From Phoenix dactylifera (lineage: Eukaryota; Streptophyta; Magnoliopsida; Arecales; Arecaceae), in assembly GCF_009389715.1 (NCBI RefSeq), contig NC_052397.1, positions 13,898,129-13,962,128 on the forward strand: a stretch of DNA of 64,000 nucleotides. Reading direction: 5' to 3'. Position numbers and translations under genes: made by a program. Below, one piece after another: positions 25,195 to 35,573 of the stretch. The notes beneath the pieces were generated by a model, which was not told the DNA's origin, searched no databases, and worked only from the letters and a program-made list of their open reading frames with translations. Within the stretch, counting starts at the first letter, position 1; every line of letters begins with the position of its first letter.

Positions 25195-25389
25195 AGTACA
25201 ATAGTTGTATCTGACAGGACTAATGAACTAACTCGCATTCATTCTTTGCGTTGTTCTTCTTTCTCTTATTTATGCAAGAAATAAATTAATTACCATACAA
25301 TTTGAATAGAGTTAAAAAGGATATACCTAGAGTACCACAAAGAATGATGAGCAAGAGAAATTTAAAATTGGTAGAAGGTGTGATGGCCT

Positions 25390-27135
25390 AGTCAATCCAC
25401 TTGATTAGTCCGGCCTGAATGCTAAACCCATGCATGCGTCGCACACGATGAGCAGCAATAGACTCCCAGTAGGAGTATGTTTTCCCATCCGAAGCCTGCG
25501 ACTCCTAATAGAAATAGGAGACCTAAGGCCACTAGGATCCTAGGTCACCTCTATAAATAGGACCCCCGCCCCTCTATGACCCTCCACCAGCGATCATCGC
25601 GCCTCCTCCTCTCTTCTTTCTCCCGCTTTTTCTCACTTTCTTTCTCTTTCTTCCTTCAGGCTCATCATTCCCTAGCATTGTTCTCATTGAAAATCAAGGC
25701 CGCAGAATGCCGCCAAAAATAAGGTTTAGCAGATTCGCCTAGTGAAATTTGAAGGTCTAAGGTGAAAAAGGTAAATAAGACCTTATATTCCTTATTAATT
25801 TTTGAACTTATAAATAACCCCAGTACTCCTTATTAGTTTTTAAATTTTTACTTATTTTTTGATATTATGACAATATGAAAATAATAATAAATGTTGATGA
25901 TATCATGTTTTCTTAAAATTAAGAATCGAGCATATGATATTATAAAACTCATGATGTATCATGAAAGAATGGTTCGATGAATATTTTAATATTAAGGTTT
26001 GTTTATAAAATATATTGATGAAATTTATATTTTTGTTATGAAAGGAATACTTGCATAATTGTTTCATTATTGTTGATTTATTTATGGATTATGACCCTAT
26101 ATATATATATGATTTAAGAAAATATTTTTTTAGAATGTATAACTTAAGAAAATATGATTTAAGAAATATGGCAAAACATTCTCAGATAGCTATGTATGAG
26201 TATGACCCCTAAAAGTGGGATAGATCGACATTCGGAGCTAATTTCATATGATCTTGCTAGTATGTAATAGTAGTTAGCATACAACTCTACTAGCAAGTAA
26301 TAGTATTTAGCATACAATCCTACAAGCACGTAATAATAGTTGGCATACGACTCTGTCAGTGGATAATAGTACTAGGTATACGGCCCTACTAGCGGATAAT
26401 AGTAGTTAGCATATGACTTTGCCAGCAGATAATATTAGTTGGTATTTTGACGATTACCACTCTATCATAGGTATAATAGTGACCTTAACATTTAGTCTGA
26501 GAGAATTATTAAAAAATATAATGTGCCAAAATAATAGAGGATTTATGACTTTATAAAGTTGCCATAGTTTATGATTTTATTTATGGATTGGAAGCTATAT
26601 TTATGTAATTTGCATGATTTATGTACATGCAAGAGCATGATTGATTTATGGTTATACTTTTATTATGAAATATCTATTTTTTTTAATGGTAGTTATCTTT
26701 TCTATATGATTTAGTATGAATTTATGCTTGACTAGTAAAATAGTGTAAGGTTTACTTATTGTAGCTCAAATCTCTATTTATTTTTCTCTTTTCAGACGAA
26801 TAGGATCATTAGGAATGAATGATGGTTTAGGCTTGGAGTTTGTGATAGCAAGTATAGTGATTATGTAGAAAAAATCTAGTATTTTATATGACTATAAATT
26901 AATAGTTAACGATTTTTCAAATTTTAAGGTTATGAATTTTGGAATTTAAATTTGGATTTAGTCGCTCCGAACCCATACTTATTTATTTATTTAATAGATG
27001 ATAAAATTAGACCCTTTTATCATATTTTGTTCAGGATAGATGTGGAAGTTAAATATAATAGTTGGCTACATGTCATCATGGGCTATACTCTTCGGTAGCA
27101 TGGTTATGTTATGCCCCGAATTTGAAGCGTGATAG
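25390..27135 (+). mobile_element. Second LTR-like unit with TATA box
   Basis: A TATA-like CTATAAATAGGACC at about 25551-25564 is followed by a CT-rich leader, as in an LTR U3/R junction. The 3' two-fifths (26220-27132) aligns by eye with the unit at 24207-25194 and ends with a similar GGTAGCATGG..GCCCCGAATTTG block. It contains a six-copy 33-bp tandem repeat absent from the first unit. There is no internal coding region between the units, so they are either separate insertions or a nested or rearranged remnant. Confidence 0.55.
26257..26454 (+). repeat. Six-copy 33-bp tandem repeat
   Basis: Six units of exactly 33 bp start at 26257, 26290, 26323, 26356, 26389 and 26422. The core is roughly C.AGC..RTAATAGTAGTTAGC followed by ATACGACTCTA. 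Units differ by substitutions only; no indels break the register. The related LTR-like unit at 24.2 kb has one diverged unit (about 24450-24482). Confidence 0.92.
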
Positions 27136-27249
27136 AAACTCACTATGATTGGTTAAAGACTTAAAGGTCTGTTTAATAACCTTGCAAGGATTAGCGCTTG
27201 CAATGCGTGCCTTCTACCTCAGCCTTATTCTCTCACTTACCTAAAGCTA

Positions 27250-28248
27250 CAAATGGGTCGGGTTAACTCATGACCGGACCCCGCTTAGACCCAACCCGAC
27301 CCATCTTGGAGGACCGTGGGGCCGGGGCAGGTCCTAAAATTGGACCTATTTCATTTTTCGGGTCGGGTCTGGGTTTTCTAAATTCAGATCCGGCCTGATC
27401 CATTTGAAATTTGGATAATTTTAGGTTTTCAATCCTACAACTCGCTCTGATCCGATCCAACTCAAATCTGCAAAATTATTTAGGCCTGCAGGGCGCAAGG
27501 GTGCAAACCAAACAAGTCAGATGGAAGCCTAGAACTGGGTGCTTAATGCTTGAACCAAAGCTCCGGTCCAGACCCGCTCCTTTTGCCCCAAAAATCATCC
27601 AACGAATGTGCCGTGGGAGGTTACAATATTCCGCAAGGAACAACATTGCGCGTAGTACATCCATGGAGATGCCAAGACGTGGGAGGAGGAGGTGCCCACG
27701 GGAAGGGCTTACAATAAGAAAGGTTGGACTAGCACTTGGGACATTGATCCAATGCTTTGAGTGGAAGAGAGTTGGCAAAGAAGAGGTGGACATGGATGAA
27801 GACTCCGAATTGACCTTGCCCAAGGTCGTGACGTTGGGGGCCATGTACTCTCCACGCCAGGCTATGATCAACGTTCTCGCAGGACTTTAAATCACTAGGA
27901 TATCATTTATCTATTTTGATTTCTAAATCTTTAGGAAATAAAGCTAGATTTTTGTAAATTGTACATCAAGCCGCATGTCCTTTGCTTATGGTGGGAAAAA
28001 TTAGATATTCAGTATATAAAAAGAAGCACAGATCTAGATCCGACCCGGACCCAAATTTTTTTGTTGGGTTCGGTTACATATGGATCTGACCTAAATGACC
28101 CGTTGGGTCAAAGTTTATAACGGTGGACCTAATCCAACCCAACTCAATATTCTATTGGGTTGGGTCTGGATCCAAAATTAGAATTCGAACAAAAAACTGA
28201 ATTGGATCGGAGTCACTTATGACTCGACCCAACCCATTTGCACCCTTA
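27250..28248. mobile_element. hAT-like repeat enclosing a P450 gene fragment
   Basis: The left end reads CAAATGGGTCGGGTT and the right end reads GACCCAACCCATTTG, an imperfect inverted pair. GGGTC/GACCC-rich subterminal blocks lie at 27250-27470 and 28030-28240. CTTACC occurs outside both ends and may be a target duplication, but this is weak. The centre (27480-27890) is a broken cytochrome P450 3' end on the plus strand. Such ends are typical of hAT-type non-autonomous elements in monocots (inference). Confidence 0.55.
27540..27890 (+). pseudogene. Cytochrome P450 3'-end fragment, CYP81-like
   Basis: Three pieces in three frames follow the order of a plant P450 C-terminus. First, SSNECAVGGYNIPQGTT (about 27595-27645) matches the strand-forming segment before the PERF region. 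Second, IHGDAKTWEE (from 27659) corresponds to the IHRDPKxW motif. Third, GRRRCPREGLTIRKVGLALG and LIQCFEWKRVGKEEVDM onward (to the TAA at 27888-27890) is the heme-Cys loop and C-terminus, ending NVLAGL. The PERF motif and the Phe of the heme signature are missing, apparently deleted at a GAGGAGGAG junction. The Cys ligand remains, but the following Gly is Arg. With frameshifts and no upstream P450 sequence it cannot be functional. CYP81 is the likeliest family from the FEWxRVG..EVDM tail. Confidence 0.8.
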
Positions 28249-28839
28249 CCCTGCCTAGCGGATGCCGTGGCAGCTATAGCAGGGATGGGCTACATGGATC
28301 ATAAAATTATGCTTTTGGCTAGATTTTTGAACTACACTGTCCATATTTACCAAAAAAAAGAAAAGTACGCTGTTCATGGCTTTTGGCTCACGCATGACAC
28401 ATCTGGCGTTATTAACCCTGCACCGGAGACGTCCCAAATTTTTCCCTGTCGGCCCGCCCGCCTGACCCGTTTGGATTTCGGATTTCGGTTGCTTTTCGGT
28501 CCGGAGGGGAAAAATTCCAAAGCAAAACCCAAATCCTTTCCTTTCAAACTTTCAAACGCTCAATCGAATCAAAACCTTCCCCCCAAAAATCCCACACAAA
28601 CCAAACTGGAAAAATCCTCCATGGCGAAACCCCAAACCTTCGATGAATCCCGCTTCCAAATTTCCCTTCGAAATCCAAAGCCAATGGCGCCCTCCTAGCC
28701 CTCCCTCTAAATCCCCAACCCTCTTCCCTTCTCCTCGAAGCCACTCCCATCTCTCTCCCTCTGCTCCTCTCTCCCTCTCCTCTTCCTCTAACTTTAACCC
28801 TAACACTAGAGGAGCAGCGGAGGTACCAGGACGGTGGCC
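28249..28839 (+). promoter_or_regulatory. Cyclin promoter and 5'UTR
   Basis: The sequence shifts to C-rich, purine-poor DNA from about 28430 to the ATG, a typical plant 5'UTR composition. A TAACCCTAA telo-box-like word lies at about 28796-28804. No clear TATA box is seen. The hAT-like repeat ends about 590 bp upstream of the ATG, so it borders the promoter. Minus-strand open frames over this region are antisense shadows. Confidence 0.5.
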
Positions 28840-30764
28840 ATGGAGGACAAGGAGAACAGCGTCCGCCTCACCCGCGCGGCGGCGGCGAGGAAGAGAGGCG
28901 CCTCTGCAGCAGCTCCCGCCTCCCAGTCTCTCCCACACGGCCAGCCCCCGGCCAAGAGGAGGAAGCGCAAGGCCCTGGGCGAGCTCAAAAACATCTCCAA
29001 CGCCGCCTCTGGTCTCGAAACCCCTCCTCCTTCCAAGCCCAGAACCAGGTCTCGGGCCAAGAAGCAGGCAGAGGCTCGAAAGGTTCCTCTTTTGGATGCC
29101 TCCGCTTCCGAAGAGGTCCGTTTCGAGGCCGAGGACCCGCAAATGTGCGCCTTTTATGCTCCGGATATCTACCAGTACCTCCGCTCCATGGAGGTAAAGG
29201 ATTTGGATTGCAGATTCTTGAGATTCTGGTTGTTTTCATTTGGTTTGAGCAGGGGTTTTTACTTGTTTTATTTTAGGTGGAGTCGAAGAGGAGGCCGCTG
29301 GTTAATTTCATTGAAACGGTCCAGAAGGATGTAACTGCCAACATGAGAGGGATTCTGGTGGATTGGTTGGTCGAGGTGGCGGAGGAGTACAAGCTTTTCT
29401 CGGACACTCTTTATCTCACAGTATCATACATTGATCGATTTCTCTCGTACAATGCTCTGAGTAGGCAGAAATTACAGCTTCTTGGTGTTTCTTGCATGCT
29501 TATTGCTCGTAAGCGTTGGTTTTCTTCGTCCTAATTTTGTCTCCAATCGATTCTTTTCTGCTGTTTGAATGATTCATTGATGTGGGTTTTCTTTTTGGAT
29601 GCAGGAAATATGAAGAGATCAGTCCTCCCCATGTGGAAGATTTTTGTTACATTACCGATAACACTTACACCAAACAAGAAGTAATTTTTCCTCTCTATTG
29701 GCTTTCCCTTATTTTGCTTTTGTTGCTAATGTTGAGATCTTGCGAGTGACTTTGCTCAATCTGTATCTGGGTGTAGGTGGTGAAGATGGAGAGTGACATA
29801 CTGAAATTTCTCAACTTTGAGATGGGCAATCCCACCATAAAAACCTTTCTTAGGTATGTTCTTAAGCTACAAATCTTACCTTTTGTTTTCAGTATAACTC
29901 TTGAAAAGTCTTGTTTTATAATGGCAATGAGCACATGCATATTAAAAAACATGATTTTGGATCCATTGTCTTGTCCTGAAGTTTTATCTGGACTTTGGAT
30001 TTAAGAATGGTATAGAATGGCTTTTTTGTGGCATCTCATATTGAGCTAATTTGAGTTATAATTTCATTCTCTGCAGGAGATTCACAAAGGCTGGGCAAGG
30101 AGATGGCAATGTAAGCTAGTCCAATGTCTATTCAAACACTAATTTAGAACATTTAATCATGTGCTATCATTTTCTTCTAGATTGGATACTGATGAATGAT
30201 TCTGGAACATTTTCCAGTATCCAAATCTCCAACTGGAGTTCTTGAGCAATTACCTCGCTGAGTTAAGTTTGGTCGACTATGGCTGTGTTCGGTTCTTGCC
30301 ATCAGTTATTGCTGCTTCTGCTGTCTTTATTGCAAGATTCACCATTGATCCAAAGGCTCATCCTTGGGTAAGTGTATCACTCAATTATTGTATTGTTCAC
30401 TTAAGTGAGTTAGTTATATTTGGTGTTGATTATTGGTCTTCTATTTTTCCAGAGCCTATCACTGCAACAACAGACAGGTTATAAACCTGCCGAGCTCAAA
30501 GATTGTGTCTGTGCAATTCATGATTTGCAGTTGAACAGGAAATGGTCCTCTTTGACAGCAATAAGGGAGAAATACAAGCAGCACAGGGTAAGGTTTTACA
30601 CTTCCATGTGGCTTATTTTCCCTGTCTATTTCTTCTTGTAGTCTTGCAATGCATTTTAATTTTGCTGAATCCTATTTGCTTTTCTGGAGCAGTTCAAATG
30701 TGCATCGATGTTGCTTTCTCCCTCAGAAATACCTGCATCATATCTTGAAGACCTGAAAGAATAG
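28840..30764 (+). CDS. CYCA3: A-type cyclin (A3 group), with a frame break at exon 2/3
   Basis: Eight exons: 28840-29193, 29277-29508, 29605-29680, 29777-29853, 30077-30110, 30218-30367, 30453-30587, 30693-30764; about 376 aa. It begins [12 protein letters not shown], so a KEN box sits at residues 4-6. A destruction box RKALGELKN is at 43-51, beside a basic KRRKRK nuclear-localisation-like stretch. [18 protein letters not shown] (from residue 141) is the A-cyclin signature in the N-terminal cyclin box; the C-terminal cyclin fold follows, ending LEDLKE. The family binds CDKA and drives S/G2 progression (family knowledge). Exon 2 ends GCTC/GTAAGC, one base short of what exon 3 needs (family sequence ALA-SER-LYS would need GCTTC). 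Either a T is missing or a donor at 29519 is used. The short N-terminus fits A3 rather than A1/A2. The start is the first ATG in frame (28840). Confidence 0.93.
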
Positions 30765-31470
30765 TTTTTGCAATTATTTTGGTGGCAACTCATGCAAAAT
30801 GGCAGTTGATGGCATTTAGCTGGCTCTTCTCAGATAGGATTTGGAAAAAGGAAAGAAAAAAACCACCCATGTATAATACCTCTGTCATATGAGATCGCTG
30901 ACTTTTTTTGCCTGCGTTGGGAGGAAGAATGGATAAGACTTGTTGCTGAAGTGGCATTAAAATCTGTTTTGGTTGGATGAGGGGATCCAGTGTTTGCTGA
31001 CAGATTAGACGAGTTGCTAGAATATCTTAGTCTTTTATTGTTGTTCTGATATACAGTTCTCTATAGCCAATGGGAAAAGCAGACTATGTATGTTAATTGT
31101 ACATGTAGAGGTTTTGGGAAGTAAAGACAATTCACATATACTCTGGATAATTCCTGGTACAGATTGTGGACCTAATTTAGGTGCGGAGTGATTCCTAGCT
31201 GCAAGCTTACAATCATTTAGATAACTTATTACAAATACAGGAACAAGATCTAGAAGTCTAACCATACAGTTCTAGATCATGTTATTAGAACTACATCAAA
31301 AAAAGATCATGTTAAGAGAAGACCTCCAGTTCGTCTCATTTAAAATTGTTTTGTTTTCAAAGGGTTGCGAGAAGGGCATTCTTACTGAAAGAGTGCTAAT
31401 CTGCAGACAAGTATGATATGGAACTTGTGTGTGAGGATGTTCTTTTGCATTCTCAAGATTTGCAGATTGG
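30765..31470 (+). other. Cyclin 3'UTR and intergenic DNA
   Basis: No supported open frame or bounded repeat. The 3'UTR must end somewhere in the first few hundred bases, but no canonical AATAAA is obvious. Confidence 0.4.
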
Positions 31471-31478
31471 TTTGAGGG

Positions 31479-31562
31479 TGCCAACTGGCTTAGTTGGTAA
31501 AGTCATTGAATGTTGGATCATTGGATGCTGGTGGCTTATGTTTAAATTCTGCCCTCAACTTC
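31479..31562 (+). repeat. tRNA-like sequence (tRNA-derived SINE head or tRNA pseudogene)
   Basis: TGGCTTAGTTGG at 31486-31497 is a perfect pol III A box in the D-arm position. About 43 bp downstream, GTTTAAATTCTG (31540-31551) resembles a decayed B box/T arm. The acceptor arms GGTGCCA / TGCCCTC do not pair well, so a working tRNA is unlikely. Confidence 0.45.
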
Positions 31563-32672
31563 ATTTCAGCTTGGCTTCCTTCCTAGTTCTTTTACAAAAG
31601 AAGGATTAGTAACTTGGTTCTTGGATAATGACTGAAAAATTGATGCCTTGTTTACAGCTAGATTATTGTTTATCTGCATTGCTGAAGGCAAGCATGCATA
31701 TGGTAATGTAGGTTCAGTTAGGGGAAAAGAAAGTTGCAGTGTATCTCTCCTATCCTTTGGAGAAGTTAATATTAAGACATAGTAATGCTAGGGGCTCTCT
31801 AATGTGCATTCTTGCTGTGGTATGATGGGATTGGAGTAACTTGTGGGATTTGTTGCTATACATGGGAGTAGATTCATAATGGAATTGGTAAATCATCATT
31901 TGTTGGCTTGAGCTTTTCTTGTGCGTATAGCCGGCACCCGAAGCATATATCATTAAGATCTTCAAAAATTTGATATGGTAATTACTAGTTTAATATTTTG
32001 GAAATTGATAGGGGAAGTACATTATCTCTAGTGAAAATTAAAGATTCATAAGATAAATATATTTTCTCAAACTACAGGATTAGTTTAAAATTGTTTGCTA
32101 CTCCTGAGTCAAAAGATGTAACCTCTCCTTGTAGGAGCTATTTTGTTGGAGATTGCATTCGCAGGGGTATGTGATCCATTGTTTGCTTTTATTACGTACT
32201 GTCAGGATTCAATGCTTTTCCCTCATTCCTTCAATCTTGCACCTCTGTTGTAGAAACAAGCTCCATTATAAGACTTTAGTTTTACCCTATACGTTAAGGC
32301 GGGCCTGATGGCATTGACAATACTTGTGGTGGAACTCTTGATGCAACATTCCACCCCCTGCAAATTTTTCATATGAGTGCGCTCTAAACCTCATAGGATA
32401 TCCAACTAATATCTCAAGGCTTGTTACCTTGTTGCTTTCAAGTAGGGCAATCATTTATCGATCATATATTTTTACACATAAAACTAAATAGAGGACCGAG
32501 AGGAGATCTTAACTTACGCATCTAAATGACGTGGGTGATCAAGGAGACAAAATTAAAGTTAAAAAAATTAAAAAATGTTTACTCATCTTTAGTTTTCTTT
32601 GTTTCCTTAGTTATGAATTACAGACCTTCATCATCACCTGAATAAAGCTTTGACTAGCTCATAACTCATTGT
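31563..32672. other. Intergenic, nothing recognised
   Basis: No exon, repeat boundary or RNA gene identified. Confidence 0.4.
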
Positions 32673-32955
32673 ATCATTATCATCATCATCGTCGTCGTCA
32701 TCATCATTATTATTATTATTATTACTATTACCATTATATTAGTATTACTACTAGTACTACAAGTGGCATTTCTAATACTACTTTTATTACTACTAGTGCT
32801 GCAAGTAGTATTTCTACTACTACTACTACTACTACTACTACGTACTACTAGAATAGTACTACTAGTACTAGAAAGTAATATTTCTACTATTACTTACTAC
32901 TGCTGCTAGTATTATAAGTAGTATTTCTATTATTATTATTATTATTTTATTATAG
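32673..32955 (+). repeat. Compound trinucleotide repeat (ATC/GTC/ATT/ACT)
   Basis: The tract runs ATC, GTC, ATC, ATT, then ACT/AGT blocks, then ATT. Within it a longer unit recurs about four times: an ACT/ACTAGT block followed by RCAAGTAGTATTTCTAYTA-like sequence (near 32740-32785, 32790-32820, 32850-32890, 32895-32935). The plus-strand open frame at 32669-32851 (His/Tyr/Thr-only) is an artefact of the repeat. Confidence 0.9.
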
Positions 32956-33490
32956 GTTTTTTTGCCATGAATACATTTCTAAAAATTCAAATTTGCATGT
33001 AAAAACCTTCCTTAAAATTTATATTTATTTCTGTACCTTCATAAAACATTATTTTTGCACAAATGCTTCTACTATAATAGTTTTTCTACACCGTTAATAA
33101 AAACTATATATATTTTAATTAAAGATAAAATAAGATTTTGAAATTATTTTTTTGTCGCCCATCACAATCATCTTATAAATATATTTTTTTTACATCTACT
33201 CATTAAGGATATTTTAGTTATTTTAATTTGAAACCGTTAATTTTTTAACGATATTAAATGGCGTAGGTATAAATGCAAAAATAAGAATAAAAAAAGGATA
33301 GAATAGCAAAATAAGTGTTTTACAAAGGTATGCATGCATGCAAACATCTATTTTGAAATGATATTTCGTGTAAAATTCGATATTTAGAAAGATATTTATA
33401 AAAAAAACCCTTTATTATACCTACGTGGCAACTTAAACCTTACCTATTTATATACAAGTTAGATGATTGGGCAGCAAGACTACAATTGAA
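32956..33490. other. AT-rich intergenic DNA
   Basis: No gene seen. ACGATATTAAATGG- and TAAAATTCG-type words suggest repeat debris, but no boundaries could be set. Confidence 0.4.
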
Positions 33491-33499
33491 AAAGGAAAT

Positions 33500-33690
33500 T
33501 ATAAACAAAGGGGCCGGGCTTTGGCTTTACAGCCGAGAGAGAGGAGAATGGTATAAATAAATTCTCGCCACGGCAACGGAGGATAGCGGCTTCGCTGTGG
33601 CTGGGATCGACCCAACGGCCGACGTCCTGGACTGTCTTCCTGATTCATGGCGGAGACCGCGGCTCCCCCTCCTTCCATCCAATAAGTAAG
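33500..33690 (+). other. Orphan first-exon-like island (TATA, leader, ATG, donor)
   Basis: A GC-rich island in AT-rich DNA: GTATAAATAA at about 33551-33560, a leader, then ATG at 33648 in good context (TTCATGGCGG) encoding MAETAAPPPSIQ before TAA. The TAA overlaps a donor-like TAA/GTAAGC. No downstream partner exon was found. It could be a decayed first exon, a short upstream frame of an unseen transcript, or a gene fragment carried by a transposon. Confidence 0.35.
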
Positions 33691-34204
33691 CGAGCTCCTG
33701 CCCCAACTTGCAGTCGTTAGCGCGACCTTCAACATTCTATCAGAAATTGTCGTTATTACTCCGCTGCTGATAGGTTCATGTGTTCGATTTTCTTTTTTTT
33801 TTTGAGAAAAACTTATGATTATTTTGTCTCTTGATTTTGGAGTAAATGGAGATCAATTTGGTATTTATTTATGGCATTTCGTTTGTTTACTGGACGCGAT
33901 TTTTTCTTTCATTACATATTATAGGTTCCCTGCTTCTTCATGTCAGTTATTTTTCACTACCTCGACTTACCGTTATTTACGAATCTCTTAAACCTTTTTT
34001 TGTGATGATGTAAATACATTTGTCTGGTGTCAACGAATGTGTAGCTGATGATGCTCTTTTGTTGTTATATTCCAATGTCCTGCTTGATGAAGGAGAATGG
34101 TGCTTTTGGGATGGTACATCATTGATACATGTCCTGGCTAATTCAGGAAAAGGAATTATATATTGCATGTTCTAAGAATGTTGCACAGCAAAAGGATTCA
34201 AACA

Positions 34205-34585
34205 AATAAGATGAGTGTGGTAGGCGTGAAAATGTTGAGATGGTTGTGGGATGAAATACAAAGTGAGAATAAGTGAGAGGGTTGTGTGGTGGATATTGAA
34301 AGTGAGAATAAGGAAGTGGTTTTATTTGAGAAGGCCTATGGTTGAGATAACCGGGAATAAAATGATGGAGAACTAATTGGGATGCTAAGGGAATGCGGAA
34401 TGATGATATAAGGTTGTCTCAGTTGGAAAAGGTGCTTGAGATTTGTCTTAAAGAGGAGAAATGACTCCATTTAATGAAAGTATTAGCACTGGAGGTAGCC
34501 TGTAATAGGTGATAGTGGGGAACGAGGATGTGTAAAGCCAACCTGAGATAGCTAGGGCAAGGCTTGCTGATGATTATGGTTTATG
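34205..34585 (+). mobile_element. 3' end of an RTE-type LINE (truncated)
   Basis: VKMLRWLWDEIQSENK (from 34211) resembles the conserved MxMLRWMxGxxRxDKIRNE tail that follows the reverse transcriptase in plant RTE/BovB-type LINEs. The 3' end AAGCCAACCTGAG, ATAGCTAGGGCAAGGCTTG, CTGATGATTATGG (34537-34577) matches the familiar plant RTE 3' terminus, with its AGCTGGGACTAAGGCTTG-like word and GAT-rich tail. Stops interrupt the frame and no reverse transcriptase core is present, so it is a 5'-truncated dead copy. Confidence 0.7.
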
Positions 34586-35410
34586 GTCATGAGGTTAAGT
34601 GTCTGTCTCTCTTGCTTGGAATGTGTGCATATATTCCTCATTGTAGCCTTTAATGGTTTAGGGAACTTTCTATAGAACATTATTACCACTTGTGGCAAAG
34701 TATGTGGAGGTAACCAATATTAAGCAATAAATTCGATAAGGTTCAAGATATGGTTTGCAGTAGGTTTCGATACCTATACAGGTATCATGCTGGTAAGGTG
34801 TTGAGAAAGGACAATTTTTTACTGATGATCAGAAAGAAGAATGAGAAAGGATTTGCTTCCATGAATGTGAACAAGAGGAAAGTTGAAGGTGATGAATGGA
34901 AGCAAGCTGTTAGAGGAATGCATTTATGAAGCATCCTCCAGCTCATAGAACTAATCCGGAAGATTTAGCAAAATACTAATACATGCTTTGCAGATTAATT
35001 TGAATGATGATGACACTCAAATGCTTCTTACATGAGTCTTCGACCCTCATTTTATGTGCTTACTTCTGATGAGGAAGAACTACTTGGGCACAGTTTTCTA
35101 ATGGTTGTACATCATATATGAGTACTTTGTCACCAAAGCAAATCAGATTGTCGCTATGTGAAAAAAAAAGTAAATGCATATAAATTGAATGGTTGGTTGC
35201 ATTCTAATATCATGACACAAGTTACTGATTCATGTAATAGAATCTACATATTATATCTTTAGTGTTCCTCCCATCTTTTCTTCCAGGCAACTTATATTGT
35301 TTGATAAATGTTAAAAAAAAAAAAATCAAAGTTGAGCCATCCTACAAAAGTGTGAGTATCAAACTTTGAAACGAATTTAAGTGTAGTAATTTGCTCTTTG
35401 AGTTATGTGA
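34586..35410. other. Intergenic, nothing recognised
   Basis: No exon or bounded element identified in this interval. Confidence 0.4.
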
Positions 35411-35417
35411 AAGAATC

Positions 35418-35573
35418 TTTTTCTTTTTTTTTCTTTTGGGAGACAGAGAGAGATAGAGAAAGGGAGGAAGACCCACCTGCAATATAATTACGCAGGCTAG
35501 ATTTTTAAGATGCACCACCCAAGAATCAAACCCAAAACCTTTTTCTAAGCAAAAGGGCAACCCCTAGTTCACG
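35418..35573 (-). mobile_element. SINE with target-site duplication
   Basis: Read on the minus strand, a short element starts GTGAACTAGGGGTTGCCC. It contains a pol III B-box-like GGGTTTGATTCTT (complement of 35521-35533), then AATTATATTGCAGGTGGGTC, a CT-rich segment and an A-rich tail. The direct repeat AAGAATC flanks it (35411-35417 and 35574-35580). The 156-bp length, B box, A-rich tail and duplication are the SINE signature. The A box is weak. Confidence 0.8.

Noticed and set aside
28219-28698. 159-codon plus-strand open frame just upstream of the cyclin
   Set aside because: It crosses the end of the repeat and the cyclin 5'UTR and shows no domain. The real start is the ATG at 28840, with KEN and D-box motifs.
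28552-29142. 196-codon minus-strand open frame across the cyclin 5' end
   Set aside because: It is antisense to the cyclin first exon and GC-rich 5'UTR. It is Gly/Arg-rich with no domain, so it is a composition shadow.
31479-31562. Functional tRNA gene
   Set aside because: The A box is perfect, but the B box is decayed and the acceptor stem does not pair, so it is reported only as tRNA-like/SINE-derived.
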